Shown here: in pieces, positions 45,757-54,407 of the stretch
Numbering within the stretch: position 1 is the first letter of the stretch
Layout: every line of letters begins with the position of its first letter
The notes under the pieces: model-generated
The model's input: the letters and a program-made list of their open reading frames with translations, nothing else
Databases searched by the model: none
Told to the model about the DNA's origin: nothing
Translations under genes and position numbers: made by a program
Source of the DNA: Solibacteraceae bacterium
Lineage (GTDB): Bacteria > Acidobacteriota > Terriglobia > Bryobacterales > Bryobacteraceae
Length of the DNA: 64,000 nt
Direction of reading: 5' to 3'
Assembly (NCBI GenBank): GCA_021324015.1
Contig: JAJPJX010000201.1
Location: 1 to 64,000 of the forward strand

Positions 45757-47324
45757 GACCGGCGCTTTTGCTGCTGTGCGCTTGCCTGGCGGCGTCGGCG
45801 CAGGCGCCCTACGAGCGTATTCTGAACTCCGCGAGCCAGCCGGAAAACTGGCTGACCTACTCGGGCAACTACCAGGGCCACCGTTTTTCGCGGCTGCGGC
45901 AACTGACGCCGGAAAACGTTTCCCGCTTGCAAGTGAAGTGGGTGTACCAGTTTCGCAATCCGCGCACGGAGGTCTCGCCGCTGGTGGTGGACGGGGTGAT
46001 GTACCTGACCGCTCCCCAGTTCGCGGCGGCGGTGGACGCGCGCACCGGCCGCAACTTGTGGACCTGGGAACGGCCGCTGCCCGCCGACTTGCAGACCATC
46101 GGCTTCGACCGCACCAACCGCGGCGCGGCCATTCTCGACGGCACGCTCTACGTGGGCACGCTGGACGATCACCTCATCGCCCTGGACGCCAAATCCGGCG
46201 CCCAGCGCTGGGACGCCCAAGTGGCGGATTACCGGCTGGGGCATTGCATCACGGTGGCGCCGCTGGCCATCCGGGGGAAGGTGCTCATCGGGATCAGCGG
46301 GGGCGAGGCCGGGATTCGGGGCTTCGTGGACGCCTACGAGGCCCGGACGGGAAGGCGCCTGTGGCGTTTCTGGACCATCCCGGGGCCGGGCCAACCGGGG
46401 CACGAGACCTGGCGCGGGGACGACTGGAAAACCGGAGGCGGGTCCACCTGGGTGACGGGTTCGTACGATCCGGAACTGAACCTGGTGTTCTGGGGCGTCG
46501 GCAACCCGGGCCCCGACATGAACGGCGATGTGCGCCCGGGCGACAACCTGTACACCTGCTCGTTTGTGGCGCTGGACGCGGACACAGGCAAACTGCGCTG
46601 GCACTTCCAGTTCACGCCGCACGATACCCACGATTGGGACTCGACGCACGTGCCGGTGCTGATCGACGCGACGTTCGCGGGGCGGCCGCGCAAGCTGATC
46701 GCCAACGCGAATCGCAACGGTTTCTACTACCTGCTGGACCGGACCAGCGGGAAGTTCCTGCTGGGAACACCATACGCCAAACAAACCTGGGCGGAGGGCC
46801 TGGACGAGCGCGGCCGGCCGCGCGTAATTCCGAACACTGAGCCGAGTGAGAAGGGCACCCTGGTGTGGCCCAGCCTGCAAGGCGGCACCAACTGGTTCAG
46901 CCCGTCCTACAGCCCCGAGACGGGATTGTTCTACGTGGCGGTGAGAGAGATGGGCGCGGTGTATTACAAGCGCGAGGCCAACTACAAGCCAGGAACCTTT
47001 TTCCCCGGCGGCGGCGAGACCGCGCTGAGCGGCGACCGGGCGCGCGGCGCCGTCCGGGCGCTGGAGGCGACCACCGGGAAACGGGTGTGGGAATTTCTGC
47101 TCCACCGGCCGACCTGGGCCGGGGTCATGGCCACCGCCGGCGGCCTGGTCTTCGGCGGCTCCGACGAAGGCAACTTCTTTGCGCTGGACGCGCGGACCGG
47201 CAAGCCGCTGTGGGACTTTCAAACCGGCGGGCCGATTACCGCCAATCCGGTCTCCTTCCTGGTGGACGGAAAGCAGTGCGTGGCCATCGCCGCGGACCGG
47301 GTTCTGCTGGTGTTCGGGTTGTAG
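45753..47324 (+). CDS. PQQ-dependent dehydrogenase (quinoprotein alcohol dehydrogenase family)
   Basis: This exported quinoprotein of 523 residues has a signal peptide (MRPALLLLCACLAASAQ). Propeller blades have tryptophan-docking motifs (LQVKWVYQFRN, TGRNLWTWERPL, DTGKLRWHFQFTPHDTHDWD, TGKPLWDFQTGGPI). PNTEPSEKGTLVWPSLQGGTNW is typical of the C-terminal blades. It is shorter than many family members (about 570-700) and lacks a fused heme domain; the diheme cytochrome upstream likely replaces it. Substrate unknown, perhaps an alcohol or sugar. Confidence 0.88.
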   Translation: MRPALLLLCACLAASAQAPYERILNSASQPENWLTYSGNYQGHRFSRLRQLTPENVSRLQVKWVYQFRNPRTEVSPLVVDGVMYLTAPQFAAAVDARTGRNLWTWERPLPADLQTIGFDRTNRGAAILDGTLYVGTLDDHLIALDAKSGAQRWDAQVADYRLGHCITVAPLAIRGKVLIGISGGEAGIRGFVDAYEARTGRRLWRFWTIPGPGQPGHETWRGDDWKTGGGSTWVTGSYDPELNLVFWGVGNPGPDMNGDVRPGDNLYTCSFVALDADTGKLRWHFQFTPHDTHDWDSTHVPVLIDATFAGRPRKLIANANRNGFYYLLDRTSGKFLLGTPYAKQTWAEGLDERGRPRVIPNTEPSEKGTLVWPSLQGGTNWFSPSYSPETGLFYVAVREMGAVYYKREANYKPGTFFPGGGETALSGDRARGAVRALEATTGKRVWEFLLHRPTWAGVMATAGGLVFGGSDEGNFFALDARTGKPLWDFQTGGPITANPVSFLVDGKQCVAIAADRVLLVFGL

Positions 47325-47333
47325 AAGAGCCGG

Positions 47334-50117
47334 TCAGCTCAGCGCTTCCGCGACGGCGGCTTCCAGGCGGGCGAGGCCGGCTTCCACGTCCTTGCCGAGA
47401 TGCACCCGCAGAGCGCGCCGGCCGCGCTCGGTGAGCACCTGCAAGTCTCCCAGGGCCTGGGCGGCCTTGACCACCCCGAAGGTGTACTTCTGTCCCGGCA
47501 CCGGCAAATCCGCCGCCTCCTCGCACGTGATTTGCAGGAAAACGCCGCTGTTGGGACCGCCCTTATAGGCCTGCCCGGTGGAATGCAGAAACCGGGGGCC
47601 GAAGCCGGCGCAAGTGGCCACGTGCATGGCATCGCGCACCCGGCGCCGGATGGACTGCAGGCGGGCGTCGTGCGCCGGGTTGCGCTCCACGTAGGCCAAA
47701 GTAGCGAAATAGTCCCCGGGACGGAGTTGGCGGAGGTGCTTGCGGATCACTTCGGGCAGGGATTTGTCGCTCTCCAGCACCGGCTCGCCGGATTTCAGCT
47801 TGCCGGTCTTCTCGTATTCGGCGGTAAGTGCGCGTGTGGCGATCTTACTGGCTTCCACATCCGGCTGATCGAAAGGATTAATGCCCAGGATGGAGCCGGC
47901 CACCGCCGTGGCGATCTCCCAGCGGAAAAATTCCTGCCCGATGTCGTAAACATCGCGAACCGTGATGCGCACCACCGGCTGGCCGGCTTTTTCCAGAGCC
48001 GCCAGGGCGTCCTCCTGCCGCGGGTCCGCCGCCCCATCGAGACGCATATAAACGAACAGGCGGTCGTCCCCGTAAACCTCGGGTGGCCCCAGCGGCTCGC
48101 TGTCCACCGGGATCAGTCCCTTGCCGTCTTTGCCGGTGGATTCGGCCAGCAGTTGCTCGAGCCACGCGCCGAAAGTTTCAATCCCCGGAGAAGCTACGAT
48201 GGTGACCTTGTCGCGGCCGGCTTTGCCGAGCGTGCCCAGGATGGCGCCCAGCATCAGGCCCGGATTTTCCTCTTCGGGCACGCAGGAGGCGCAGGAGTGC
48301 ACCATCTCTTCGGCGCGGTCCAGCACCCGCTTCACGTCGATCCCCGCCATGGCCGAGGGCGCCAGGCCGAAATCGGAGAGCGCGGAGTAGCGCCCGCCGA
48401 TGGAAGGCAGTCCGAAATAGATGTGCCGGAATCCCGCGGTTTCGGCTTCCTTCTGCAGCTTGGAGCCCGGATCGGTGATGGCGATAAAACGGTCGCCGGT
48501 GTTATCCGTGTCGAACGCGCGCACGCGTTCGAAGAAGTATCGCATCAGGATGTTCGGCTCCGTCGTGGTGCCGGACTTGCTCGAAACAATAAACAGGGTG
48601 TCGCCGAGGTCGAGCTTCTTTTCGATCGCGCCGATTTGCGAGGGGTCCGTGGAATCGAGCACGTGCAGGTGCGGGTGGTCGCGCCGCGGACCGAAGGTGG
48701 TGGCCATCACCTCCGGCGCCAGGCTGGAGCCGCCCATGCCCAGCAGCAGGGCGTCGGAAAAGTCCGCGTCGTGAACTTCCTGCGCCAGGTTGGTGAGATG
48801 GTGCAGGTGAGCCAACTGGTCTTCGACAATATTCAGCCACCCCAGCCACTTGCTTTCGTCGCCGCCGGTCCAGACCGAGGCATCGCGAGCCCACAGCCTC
48901 CGCATCTTCTTGCCGGCTTTCCACTCTCCGACGGCCTGCCGGACGGCAGCGCCTGCCGTCGCCGGCAAAGTCCAGGAGAACAAGCTTGCCGGTACTTGCG
49001 GATGACAGGTGCGGTCGAGCGCGGCAAGCAGTTTGTCGAAGGCATCCTGGAACAGTTGGACGCCCTCTTCCCGCAGGCGGCTGGTGACATCGGCCAGGGA
49101 GATGCCGAGACTCTCTAGCCCGCGGACGGCAGCCTCGGCGCCTTCGATATTCTCCTCCAGGCTGTTCCGCAGCTTGCCGTGGTCGCGAAAGGCATCCAGG
49201 GTGGCGAGCGGCATGGTGTTCACCGTGTCCGGGCCGATCATTTCCTCGACATAGAGCACGTCGCGGTACTGGGGATTCTTAGTGCTGGTGCTGGCCCACA
49301 GCAGGCGCTGGGGCCGCGCGCTGGCTGCGGCCAGGCGCCGCCAGCGCTCGCCGGCGAAGATTTGTTTGTAGCGCTGATAGGCCAGTTTGCCGCTGGCAAT
49401 GGCGGTCCGGCCCTTGAGCGTTTCGAGCGCCTGCTGCTCCGCCGGATCTTTGGACGCCTGGATGCGGCTGCTCAGCAGCGCATCCACGGCGGAATCGATG
49501 CGGCTGATGAAAAAACTGGCCACGCTGGAGACTTTCGCGGGATCTCCGCCGCCTGCCACGAGCCGCTCCAGACCCGCCAGGTAGGCTTCCGCGACGCTCT
49601 GGTAGGCGTCCACGGCGAACAATAGCGTCACATTCACATTGATGCCTTCGCCGATCAGAGTTTCAATGGCTGGGATGCCTTCCGGGGTCGCCGGCACCTT
49701 GATCATCAGGTTGGCGCGCGCCACCGCCTGCCACAGGCGCCGCGCCTCGGCCAGCGTGCCCTCGGTATCGCGCGCCAGCGCGGGAGAGACCTCCAGGCTG
49801 ACGTACCCGTCCGCGCCGCCCGTCTGATCGTAGACCGGACGCAGCACATCCGCAGCGTCCTGAATGTCGCGGACCGCAATGTGCTCGTAGATGCCTTTCG
49901 CGTCCAGATCCCCGCGCCGCTGAAGATCTCTCAGTTCGTTCGCGTAGTCCTGGCTTCCGCGGATGGCCTTTTCGAAAATCGAGGGATTGGAGGTGACGCC
50001 CCGCAGACCGTCCTGGTCTGTGAGGCGCCACAACTCGCCGCTCAGAATCAGACTTCTCCGGATGTAATCCAGCCAGACCGACTGGCCGTAGTGGGAAAGC
50101 TCCTGCAACGGATTCAT
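47334..50117 (-). CDS. tal-pgi: Bifunctional transaldolase/glucose-6-phosphate isomerase
   Basis: This is a 927-residue fusion. Residues 1-370 are a transaldolase: SHYGQSVWLDYIRRSL, GVTSNPSIFEKAI, LMIKVPATPEG with the Schiff-base Lys, and LLFAVDAYQSVAEAYLAGLE. Residues about 390-927 are a phosphoglucose isomerase: LLLGMGGSSLAPEV, LFIVSSKSGTTTEPN, GGRYSALSDFGLAP, the active-site segments near NPFDQPDVEASK, and FLHSTGQAYKGG. It links the non-oxidative pentose phosphate pathway with glycolysis in one polypeptide, a known fusion in some phyla. Convergent with the PQQ gene, with 9 bp between. Confidence 0.94.
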   Translation of the reverse strand: MNPLQELSHYGQSVWLDYIRRSLILSGELWRLTDQDGLRGVTSNPSIFEKAIRGSQDYANELRDLQRRGDLDAKGIYEHIAVRDIQDAADVLRPVYDQTGGADGYVSLEVSPALARDTEGTLAEARRLWQAVARANLMIKVPATPEGIPAIETLIGEGINVNVTLLFAVDAYQSVAEAYLAGLERLVAGGGDPAKVSSVASFFISRIDSAVDALLSSRIQASKDPAEQQALETLKGRTAIASGKLAYQRYKQIFAGERWRRLAAASARPQRLLWASTSTKNPQYRDVLYVEEMIGPDTVNTMPLATLDAFRDHGKLRNSLEENIEGAEAAVRGLESLGISLADVTSRLREEGVQLFQDAFDKLLAALDRTCHPQVPASLFSWTLPATAGAAVRQAVGEWKAGKKMRRLWARDASVWTGGDESKWLGWLNIVEDQLAHLHHLTNLAQEVHDADFSDALLLGMGGSSLAPEVMATTFGPRRDHPHLHVLDSTDPSQIGAIEKKLDLGDTLFIVSSKSGTTTEPNILMRYFFERVRAFDTDNTGDRFIAITDPGSKLQKEAETAGFRHIYFGLPSIGGRYSALSDFGLAPSAMAGIDVKRVLDRAEEMVHSCASCVPEEENPGLMLGAILGTLGKAGRDKVTIVASPGIETFGAWLEQLLAESTGKDGKGLIPVDSEPLGPPEVYGDDRLFVYMRLDGAADPRQEDALAALEKAGQPVVRITVRDVYDIGQEFFRWEIATAVAGSILGINPFDQPDVEASKIATRALTAEYEKTGKLKSGEPVLESDKSLPEVIRKHLRQLRPGDYFATLAYVERNPAHDARLQSIRRRVRDAMHVATCAGFGPRFLHSTGQAYKGGPNSGVFLQITCEEAADLPVPGQKYTFGVVKAAQALGDLQVLTERGRRALRVHLGKDVEAGLARLEAAVAEALS

Positions 50118-50136
50118 GCCCTTTGTCCCCTGAGTT

Positions 50137-50400
50137 CTAAGAAAAATCGATTTCCACTTCGTCGATGTAACACCAGCCCCAATCTTCGCCGGGCTCGATG
50201 GACCGCATGACGGGATGCCTGGTCTGGTGGAAGTGCCGGGTGGCGTGGCGATTCCGCGAGGAATCGCAGCAACCCACGTGGCCGCACTCCGTGCACAGAC
50301 GCAGGTGCACCCAGGTGTCGCCGGTTTTCAGGCACTCCTCTCAGCCTTTGGTTTTGGGGGTTGCCTGGCGGATGTGCCCCAGATGCGTGCAATTCTTCAC
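50137..50400 (-). pseudogene. UBP-type zinc-finger protein interrupted by an in-frame TGA
   Basis: The frame begins GTG (50400) as MKNCTHLGHIRQATPKTKG. It then meets TGA at 50341-50343 and continues in the same frame as EECLKTGDTWVHLRLCTECG, HVGCCDSSRNRHATRHFHQT, and RSIEPGEDWGWCYIDEVEID to TAG at 50137. This is a complete UBP (ubiquitin-hydrolase-type) zinc finger of 87 codons. The TGA replaces the first Cys of the GCxxC zinc pair. It may be a nonsense mutation, an assembly error or, less likely, a recoded selenocysteine. The GTG overlaps the histidine kinase stop (GTGA). Confidence 0.75.
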
Positions 50401-51800
50401 GGATTTGCTCCCTTCTGCGGCGCCGGCAGGCGCACCTGAAAGCGCGTGTCCCCCGGCTCGGACTCAAAACAAACCGTGCCCCGGTGCGCAGTGACGATCC
50501 GATACACGGTATCCAATCCCAACCCCGTCCCTTCGCCGTGCGGCTTGGTGGTGAAAAACGGCTCGAACAGGCGGCTCTGCACTTCAGGCGGGATCCCCGG
50601 TCCGTTATCGCCGATCTCCACGAGCACCCACCCGGGTTCGGGCGCCGTGCGCACGCGTAGGATACCCTCGCCTTTCATCGCCTGAATAGCATTGTCGATC
50701 AGGTTGGTCCAGACCTGGTTCAGCTCACCGGGATGCCCGCAGATTCGCGGGAGGCTGCGGTCGTAGTCCCGCGCCACCTGGACGCCGTTCTTCAGCCGGT
50801 GCCGCAGCATGACCAGGGTACTTTCCAGCCCCTGGTGGACATCCACCTCCTGCTCCGGCGCCTGATCCATGTGAGAGTACTCCTTGATGGCGCGGACCAG
50901 TTCGGCAATTCGCGCGGTGCCGGTTTCGATTTCGCCGGCCAGCCGGACGATTGTGAAGGTGGCGGAAAGGCGCACCAGGACGTCGCCGAGCGCCTCCGCC
51001 GGAAATTGCGCGGCTACCTGCTCCAGAGTCGCCGGCGTGACACCCGCATCCGCGAGATTGCCGGGCAGTTCCGGTTGGTGAGCTACCCCCCGGGCATCCA
51101 GCCAGGCGCGGATCTCCTCTTCGCGGTCGCTGCGTTCCAGTGAGTCCAGGGGAGCGCTCGCGCCGCATGCCTCCGCCTCGTCGCGCTCCAACCGGGCGAG
51201 GAATGCGCGCTGCGCGGTAGTGAATGGCTGCTCGTCGAGCCGCACATTCGCGGATCGCAACGCCAGGACCGCTTCGCGCAACCCGGTGGCCGCCCGCCGC
51301 GCGGCTGAAGCCGGGTTGTTGAGCTCGTGCGCCAGTCCGGCCGAGAGTTTGCCCAGTGCGGCCAGGCGCTCCCGCTGCTCCGACATCCGGGTAGTGGCGC
51401 GGATGCGGTCAGCCATCAAGCCCACCAGGCGCGGCCCCAGCGCGGGCATCCGATCCAGCATTTCCCGAAAGTGCGCGGCGGGCAGGGAAGCCACCCGCGA
51501 GGGCGCCACGGCCCGGACAGTCGATGGAAACCGCGCCATGCGCGAATAGGGAAGCAGGCCGGTGACCTGGCCGGCGCGAACCACAAAGGCCGGCCCGTCG
51601 GCGCCCGCCGCTTCGGTGCGTCCGTGCAACTCGCCTTCCAGCACGACGATCATCCGATCGGCGGCATCTCCTTCGCGCTGATAAACCTCCGCGGGGCGGA
51701 GAGAGGTCTCGCTCATCCGCGAGGCCAGCCAAAGCAGATCGTCTTCGGACAGGTCGGAAAAAATCGGAATGCCGCGAAGTTCCTCCGCCAGCCGGCTCAT
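50397..51800 (-). CDS. Cyclic nucleotide-binding domain histidine kinase
   Basis: This is a cytoplasmic sensor kinase of 467 residues. Residues 8-130 are a CRP/cNMP-binding-like domain (IPIFSDLSEDDLLWLASRMS, GDAADRMIVVLEGELHG). The H box near 150 is LAALGKLSAGLAHELNNPAS, and a helical insert follows. The ATPase domain has NLIDNAIQAMKGEG, VEIGDNGPGIPPEVQSRLFE and HGEGTGLGLDTVYRIVTAHR. It starts 1 nt after the receiver/thioredoxin-reductase gene stop and overlaps the UBP gene. The paired gene order suggests a redox-linked phosphorelay. Confidence 0.93.
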   Translation of the reverse strand: MSRLAEELRGIPIFSDLSEDDLLWLASRMSETSLRPAEVYQREGDAADRMIVVLEGELHGRTEAAGADGPAFVVRAGQVTGLLPYSRMARFPSTVRAVAPSRVASLPAAHFREMLDRMPALGPRLVGLMADRIRATTRMSEQRERLAALGKLSAGLAHELNNPASAARRAATGLREAVLALRSANVRLDEQPFTTAQRAFLARLERDEAEACGASAPLDSLERSDREEEIRAWLDARGVAHQPELPGNLADAGVTPATLEQVAAQFPAEALGDVLVRLSATFTIVRLAGEIETGTARIAELVRAIKEYSHMDQAPEQEVDVHQGLESTLVMLRHRLKNGVQVARDYDRSLPRICGHPGELNQVWTNLIDNAIQAMKGEGILRVRTAPEPGWVLVEIGDNGPGIPPEVQSRLFEPFFTTKPHGEGTGLGLDTVYRIVTAHRGTVCFESEPGDTRFQVRLPAPQKGANP

Positions 51801-51801
51801 G

Positions 51802-53472
51802 TCACACTTTGCTCAGGTATTGGTGGACAAACTGAATGGCGATGGAGCCTTCCCCCACGCCGGACGCCACGCGCTTCACCGAACCGTGCCGCACGTCGCC
51901 CACTGCGAAGATACCCGGCACGCTGGTTTCGAGCAGCCCCGGGTCGCGGTCCAGGGGCCAGCCCCGCGGGCGTTTGCCGTCCCGCATCAGGTCGGGACCG
52001 GTGAGCAGAAAACCGCGCGCATCGCGCTCGACGACCCCGGCGAGCCAGCCGGTCCTCGGTTCCGCGCCGATGAAGATGTACAGCGAGGCAGCCGGCGCCT
52101 TCTCGACGGTTCCGGTGCGGCTGCACAGGATGGAGATGGCCTCCAGGTGCTCGGCGCCGTGCACTTCCGTGACCTGGCACTGGGTTTGCACGCGGATGTT
52201 GGGAGTCTCGGCAATTTCGTCGATGAGGTACTTGGACATCGAACTGGCCAGGGCTTCGCCCCGCACCAGCATGACCACCTGTGCGGCGAAGCGGGAAAAG
52301 TTCAGCGCCGCCTGCCCCGCTGAGTTGGCGCCGCCCACGACGTAGATCACCTCGCCCCGGCAGGAGGCGGCCTCCGTCGCGCCCGCGCCGTAATACACTC
52401 CCGCTCCCGCCAGGCGCTCCATGCCCGGCACGTCCAGTGTGCGCCATTGCACACCGGTGGCGATCAGCGTGGCGTGGGAGGACAGTGCGGAGCCGTCCCG
52501 CAGCGTGACGATGCGATACGAATCCTTTACCGATAATCCGGCGGCTTCCTGGGGCGCCAGGATCTCGGCGCCGAACCGCCGGGCCTGCGCCACCGCCCGG
52601 CGCGCGAGGTCCGCGCCGCTCAGCCCGCCCGGAAAGCCCAGGTAGTTCTCGATGCGCGAACTCAGCCCCGCCTGTCCCCCCGGGGCCTCCCGTTCCACGA
52701 TCACCGTTCGCAGACCCTCGGAGGCTCCGTAGACTGCCGCCGCCAGCCCCGCCGGCCCGCCCCCGACAATCACCAGGTCGTAAAAATCCGTCCCCGGCCG
52801 GGTGCGAAGGCCCACGCGTTCCGCGATCTGCGAAGTGCTCGGTTCCGGCAGCCTTCCGCCGTCCGGAAAAAGCACCACCGGCAATTGCAGATCGTCCTTC
52901 GGAATCGCGTCGATGGCACGCCGCACTTCCGCGTCCCGATCCGCGGTTTCCACGTCCAGCCAGCGATAGGGCACCTGGTTGCGGGCCAGAAAGTCGCGGA
53001 TTTCGTAGGATCGTGGCGACCAGCGGGTGCCCAGTACGCGGATGCCGTCGAACGCGGGCTGGTAGGAGCCCTGCCAATCGTCCAGCAGATCGTCCAACAC
53101 CGGATACAGGTGCTGCTCGGGCGGATCCCAGGGCTTCAGCAGGTAATGGTGCAACTTGACCTGGTTGATGGCGCGGATGGCCGCGTCCGTGTCCGCGTAG
53201 GCAGTCAGCAGCACCCGCCGGGCTTCCGGATAAAGGCGTGTCGCTTGCGACAGGAACTCGATCCCGGTCATCTGCGGCATGCGGTGGTCCGCCAGAAGCA
53301 GAGCCACCGGCTCGTTGCGCTGCTGGACTCGCACGAGAAGGTCGAGCGCCCCGGCGCCCGACGAGGCGGAAAGAACCCGATACCGGTCGGCGTAGCGGCG
53401 CCGCAGATCCCGCTCCACCGCGCGGAGCACCTCCGCATCGTCATCGACCGTTAACAGGGCCGGTTTCGCCAT
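51802..53472 (-). CDS. Fused response regulator/thioredoxin-disulfide-reductase-like protein
   Basis: This 556-residue protein has three parts. Residues 1-125 form a receiver domain (LTVDDDAEVLRAVERDLR, phosphoacceptor Asp in LLADHRMPQMTGIEF, conserved Lys in YLLKPW). Residues about 140-225 are a glutaredoxin-like domain (GIRVLGTRWSPRSYEIRDFL) without a CxxC. Residues about 230-556 form an FAD oxidoreductase (VIVGGGPAGLAAAVYGASEG, APGGQAGLSSRIENYLGFPG, GIFAVGDVRHGSVKRVASGV). The usual thioredoxin-reductase CxxC is replaced around GAGATEAASC. Normal disulfide reduction is unlikely; it may be an NADPH/FAD sensor module. Confidence 0.93.
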   Translation of the reverse strand: MAKPALLTVDDDAEVLRAVERDLRRRYADRYRVLSASSGAGALDLLVRVQQRNEPVALLLADHRMPQMTGIEFLSQATRLYPEARRVLLTAYADTDAAIRAINQVKLHHYLLKPWDPPEQHLYPVLDDLLDDWQGSYQPAFDGIRVLGTRWSPRSYEIRDFLARNQVPYRWLDVETADRDAEVRRAIDAIPKDDLQLPVVLFPDGGRLPEPSTSQIAERVGLRTRPGTDFYDLVIVGGGPAGLAAAVYGASEGLRTVIVEREAPGGQAGLSSRIENYLGFPGGLSGADLARRAVAQARRFGAEILAPQEAAGLSVKDSYRIVTLRDGSALSSHATLIATGVQWRTLDVPGMERLAGAGVYYGAGATEAASCRGEVIYVVGGANSAGQAALNFSRFAAQVVMLVRGEALASSMSKYLIDEIAETPNIRVQTQCQVTEVHGAEHLEAISILCSRTGTVEKAPAASLYIFIGAEPRTGWLAGVVERDARGFLLTGPDLMRDGKRPRGWPLDRDPGLLETSVPGIFAVGDVRHGSVKRVASGVGEGSIAIQFVHQYLSKV

Positions 53473-53556
53473 CCCTCCCCCAGTCCTCCTGATTAGCTTC
53501 TCACGGGACTATGCAAACTTAGATGCGGGAGGCGAAGAAAACGTCGCAGGCGTCGT

Positions 53557-53601
53557 CTTGGGCGCAGGGGGTCGCCCGTTCAAATCGGGCCGCCCCGACC
53601 A
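53557..53601 (+). tRNA. 3' half of tRNA-Pro(UGG), truncated; attachment-site remnant
   Basis: The block from the anticodon loop CTTGGGC (U33, anticodon TGG, G37) continues with stem GCAGG and variable loop GGGTC. The T arm is GCCCG/TTCAAAT/CGGGC (53574-53590), followed by acceptor CGCCCCG, discriminator A and encoded CCA (53599-53601). The matching 5' half is absent: the sequence upstream lacks the D arm and the anticodon stem does not pair. A tRNA 3' half that stops at the anticodon is the classic footprint of integrase-mediated insertion. The whole 53473-53931 interval holds no other supported gene. Confidence 0.7.
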
Positions 53602-53899
53602 ATGAAATCGTGCGGATACAGCCATTCCCGGCTACCCGCGAACACTCCGCTCTAGACGATTTTGTAGCTGTTGTGGCCTGTGCTCGGCGTCCCGGCGGGC
53701 ATCGCGATGGCCCACGAACGAATCTTTTCAGTGGCTCACCGGCAGGTCACCCGCACAAGGCGCAGGTGCGTGTCACTCTCGAAGAACCCGGGCAACTTAG
53801 ATCGCAGAGCACAACGGTCGCTGGCCATTAGCCCGCACTGAAGAAGAGATCATGCGAGGTTTCTCGAGCACCAACCCGAAGCGCAGCCGATAAGGGACA

Positions 53900-54354
53900 A
53901 TGGAAGGCGGGCTTAAGGGGAAGATCGACACGTGCCTGGAACCGTTGAAGGAATCCGTATCCAATTGGAAGGCATCGGCTACCTCAAGGAGGAAGGGCTC
54001 ATCGTCGATTTTATCCGCCATCTCTGGTGTTCCCAGAACGGAGTCGCGCGAGAGAAAGAGCTCGACGACCGCATCAACCCTGATAGGGATTGGAGGCATT
54101 TTGACCAAGAGACCGCCAGCCGGTACTATAAGCGGATTGGCAACCTAGCGCTCATGAAGAAGAGCAAGAACGAAGCTGGGGGGAACGCCAAGTTCTCGGA
54201 GAAGGTCAAGCTCTACGGCAAGTCGGAATTCAAGCTCACATCTGGATTGAGCGCTTTCGCCGAAAAGGGACAATGGACCACCGCTGCGATTGACGCACGC
54301 CAAAAATCACTCGCCACGTTGGCAGTTCAGGCGTGGCCGAACAGGGTCCTGTAA
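53900..54354 (+). pseudogene. Decayed DUF262/DUF1524 (GmrSD/HNH-type) gene
   Basis: The frame at 53932-54354 reads LEGIGYLKEEGLIVDFIRHL, WCSQNGVAREKELDDRI, then HFDQETASRYYKRIGNLALM and FAEKGQWTTAAIDARQKSLA to the end. These segments match, in order, the middle and the DUF1524 C-terminal part of DUF262/DUF1524 (GmrSD-like) nucleases. The region between REKELDDRI and the HFDQE block, where the HNH-type active site should lie, is missing. A second frame from 53900 (KIDTCLEPLKES) appears to supply the part just before. So it has an N-terminal loss, a frameshift and an internal deletion. Confidence 0.6.
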
Positions 54355-54407
54355 TGGCTTACACCGGAAGCAGCATCGTGATGACTCCAAGAGGGCGAAG
54401 GTAGGCG

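Noticed and set aside
53797-54108. 103-codon minus-strand frame opposite the DUF262 remnant
   Set aside because: The plus strand carries recognisable DUF1524 segments. The minus frame has no family pattern.
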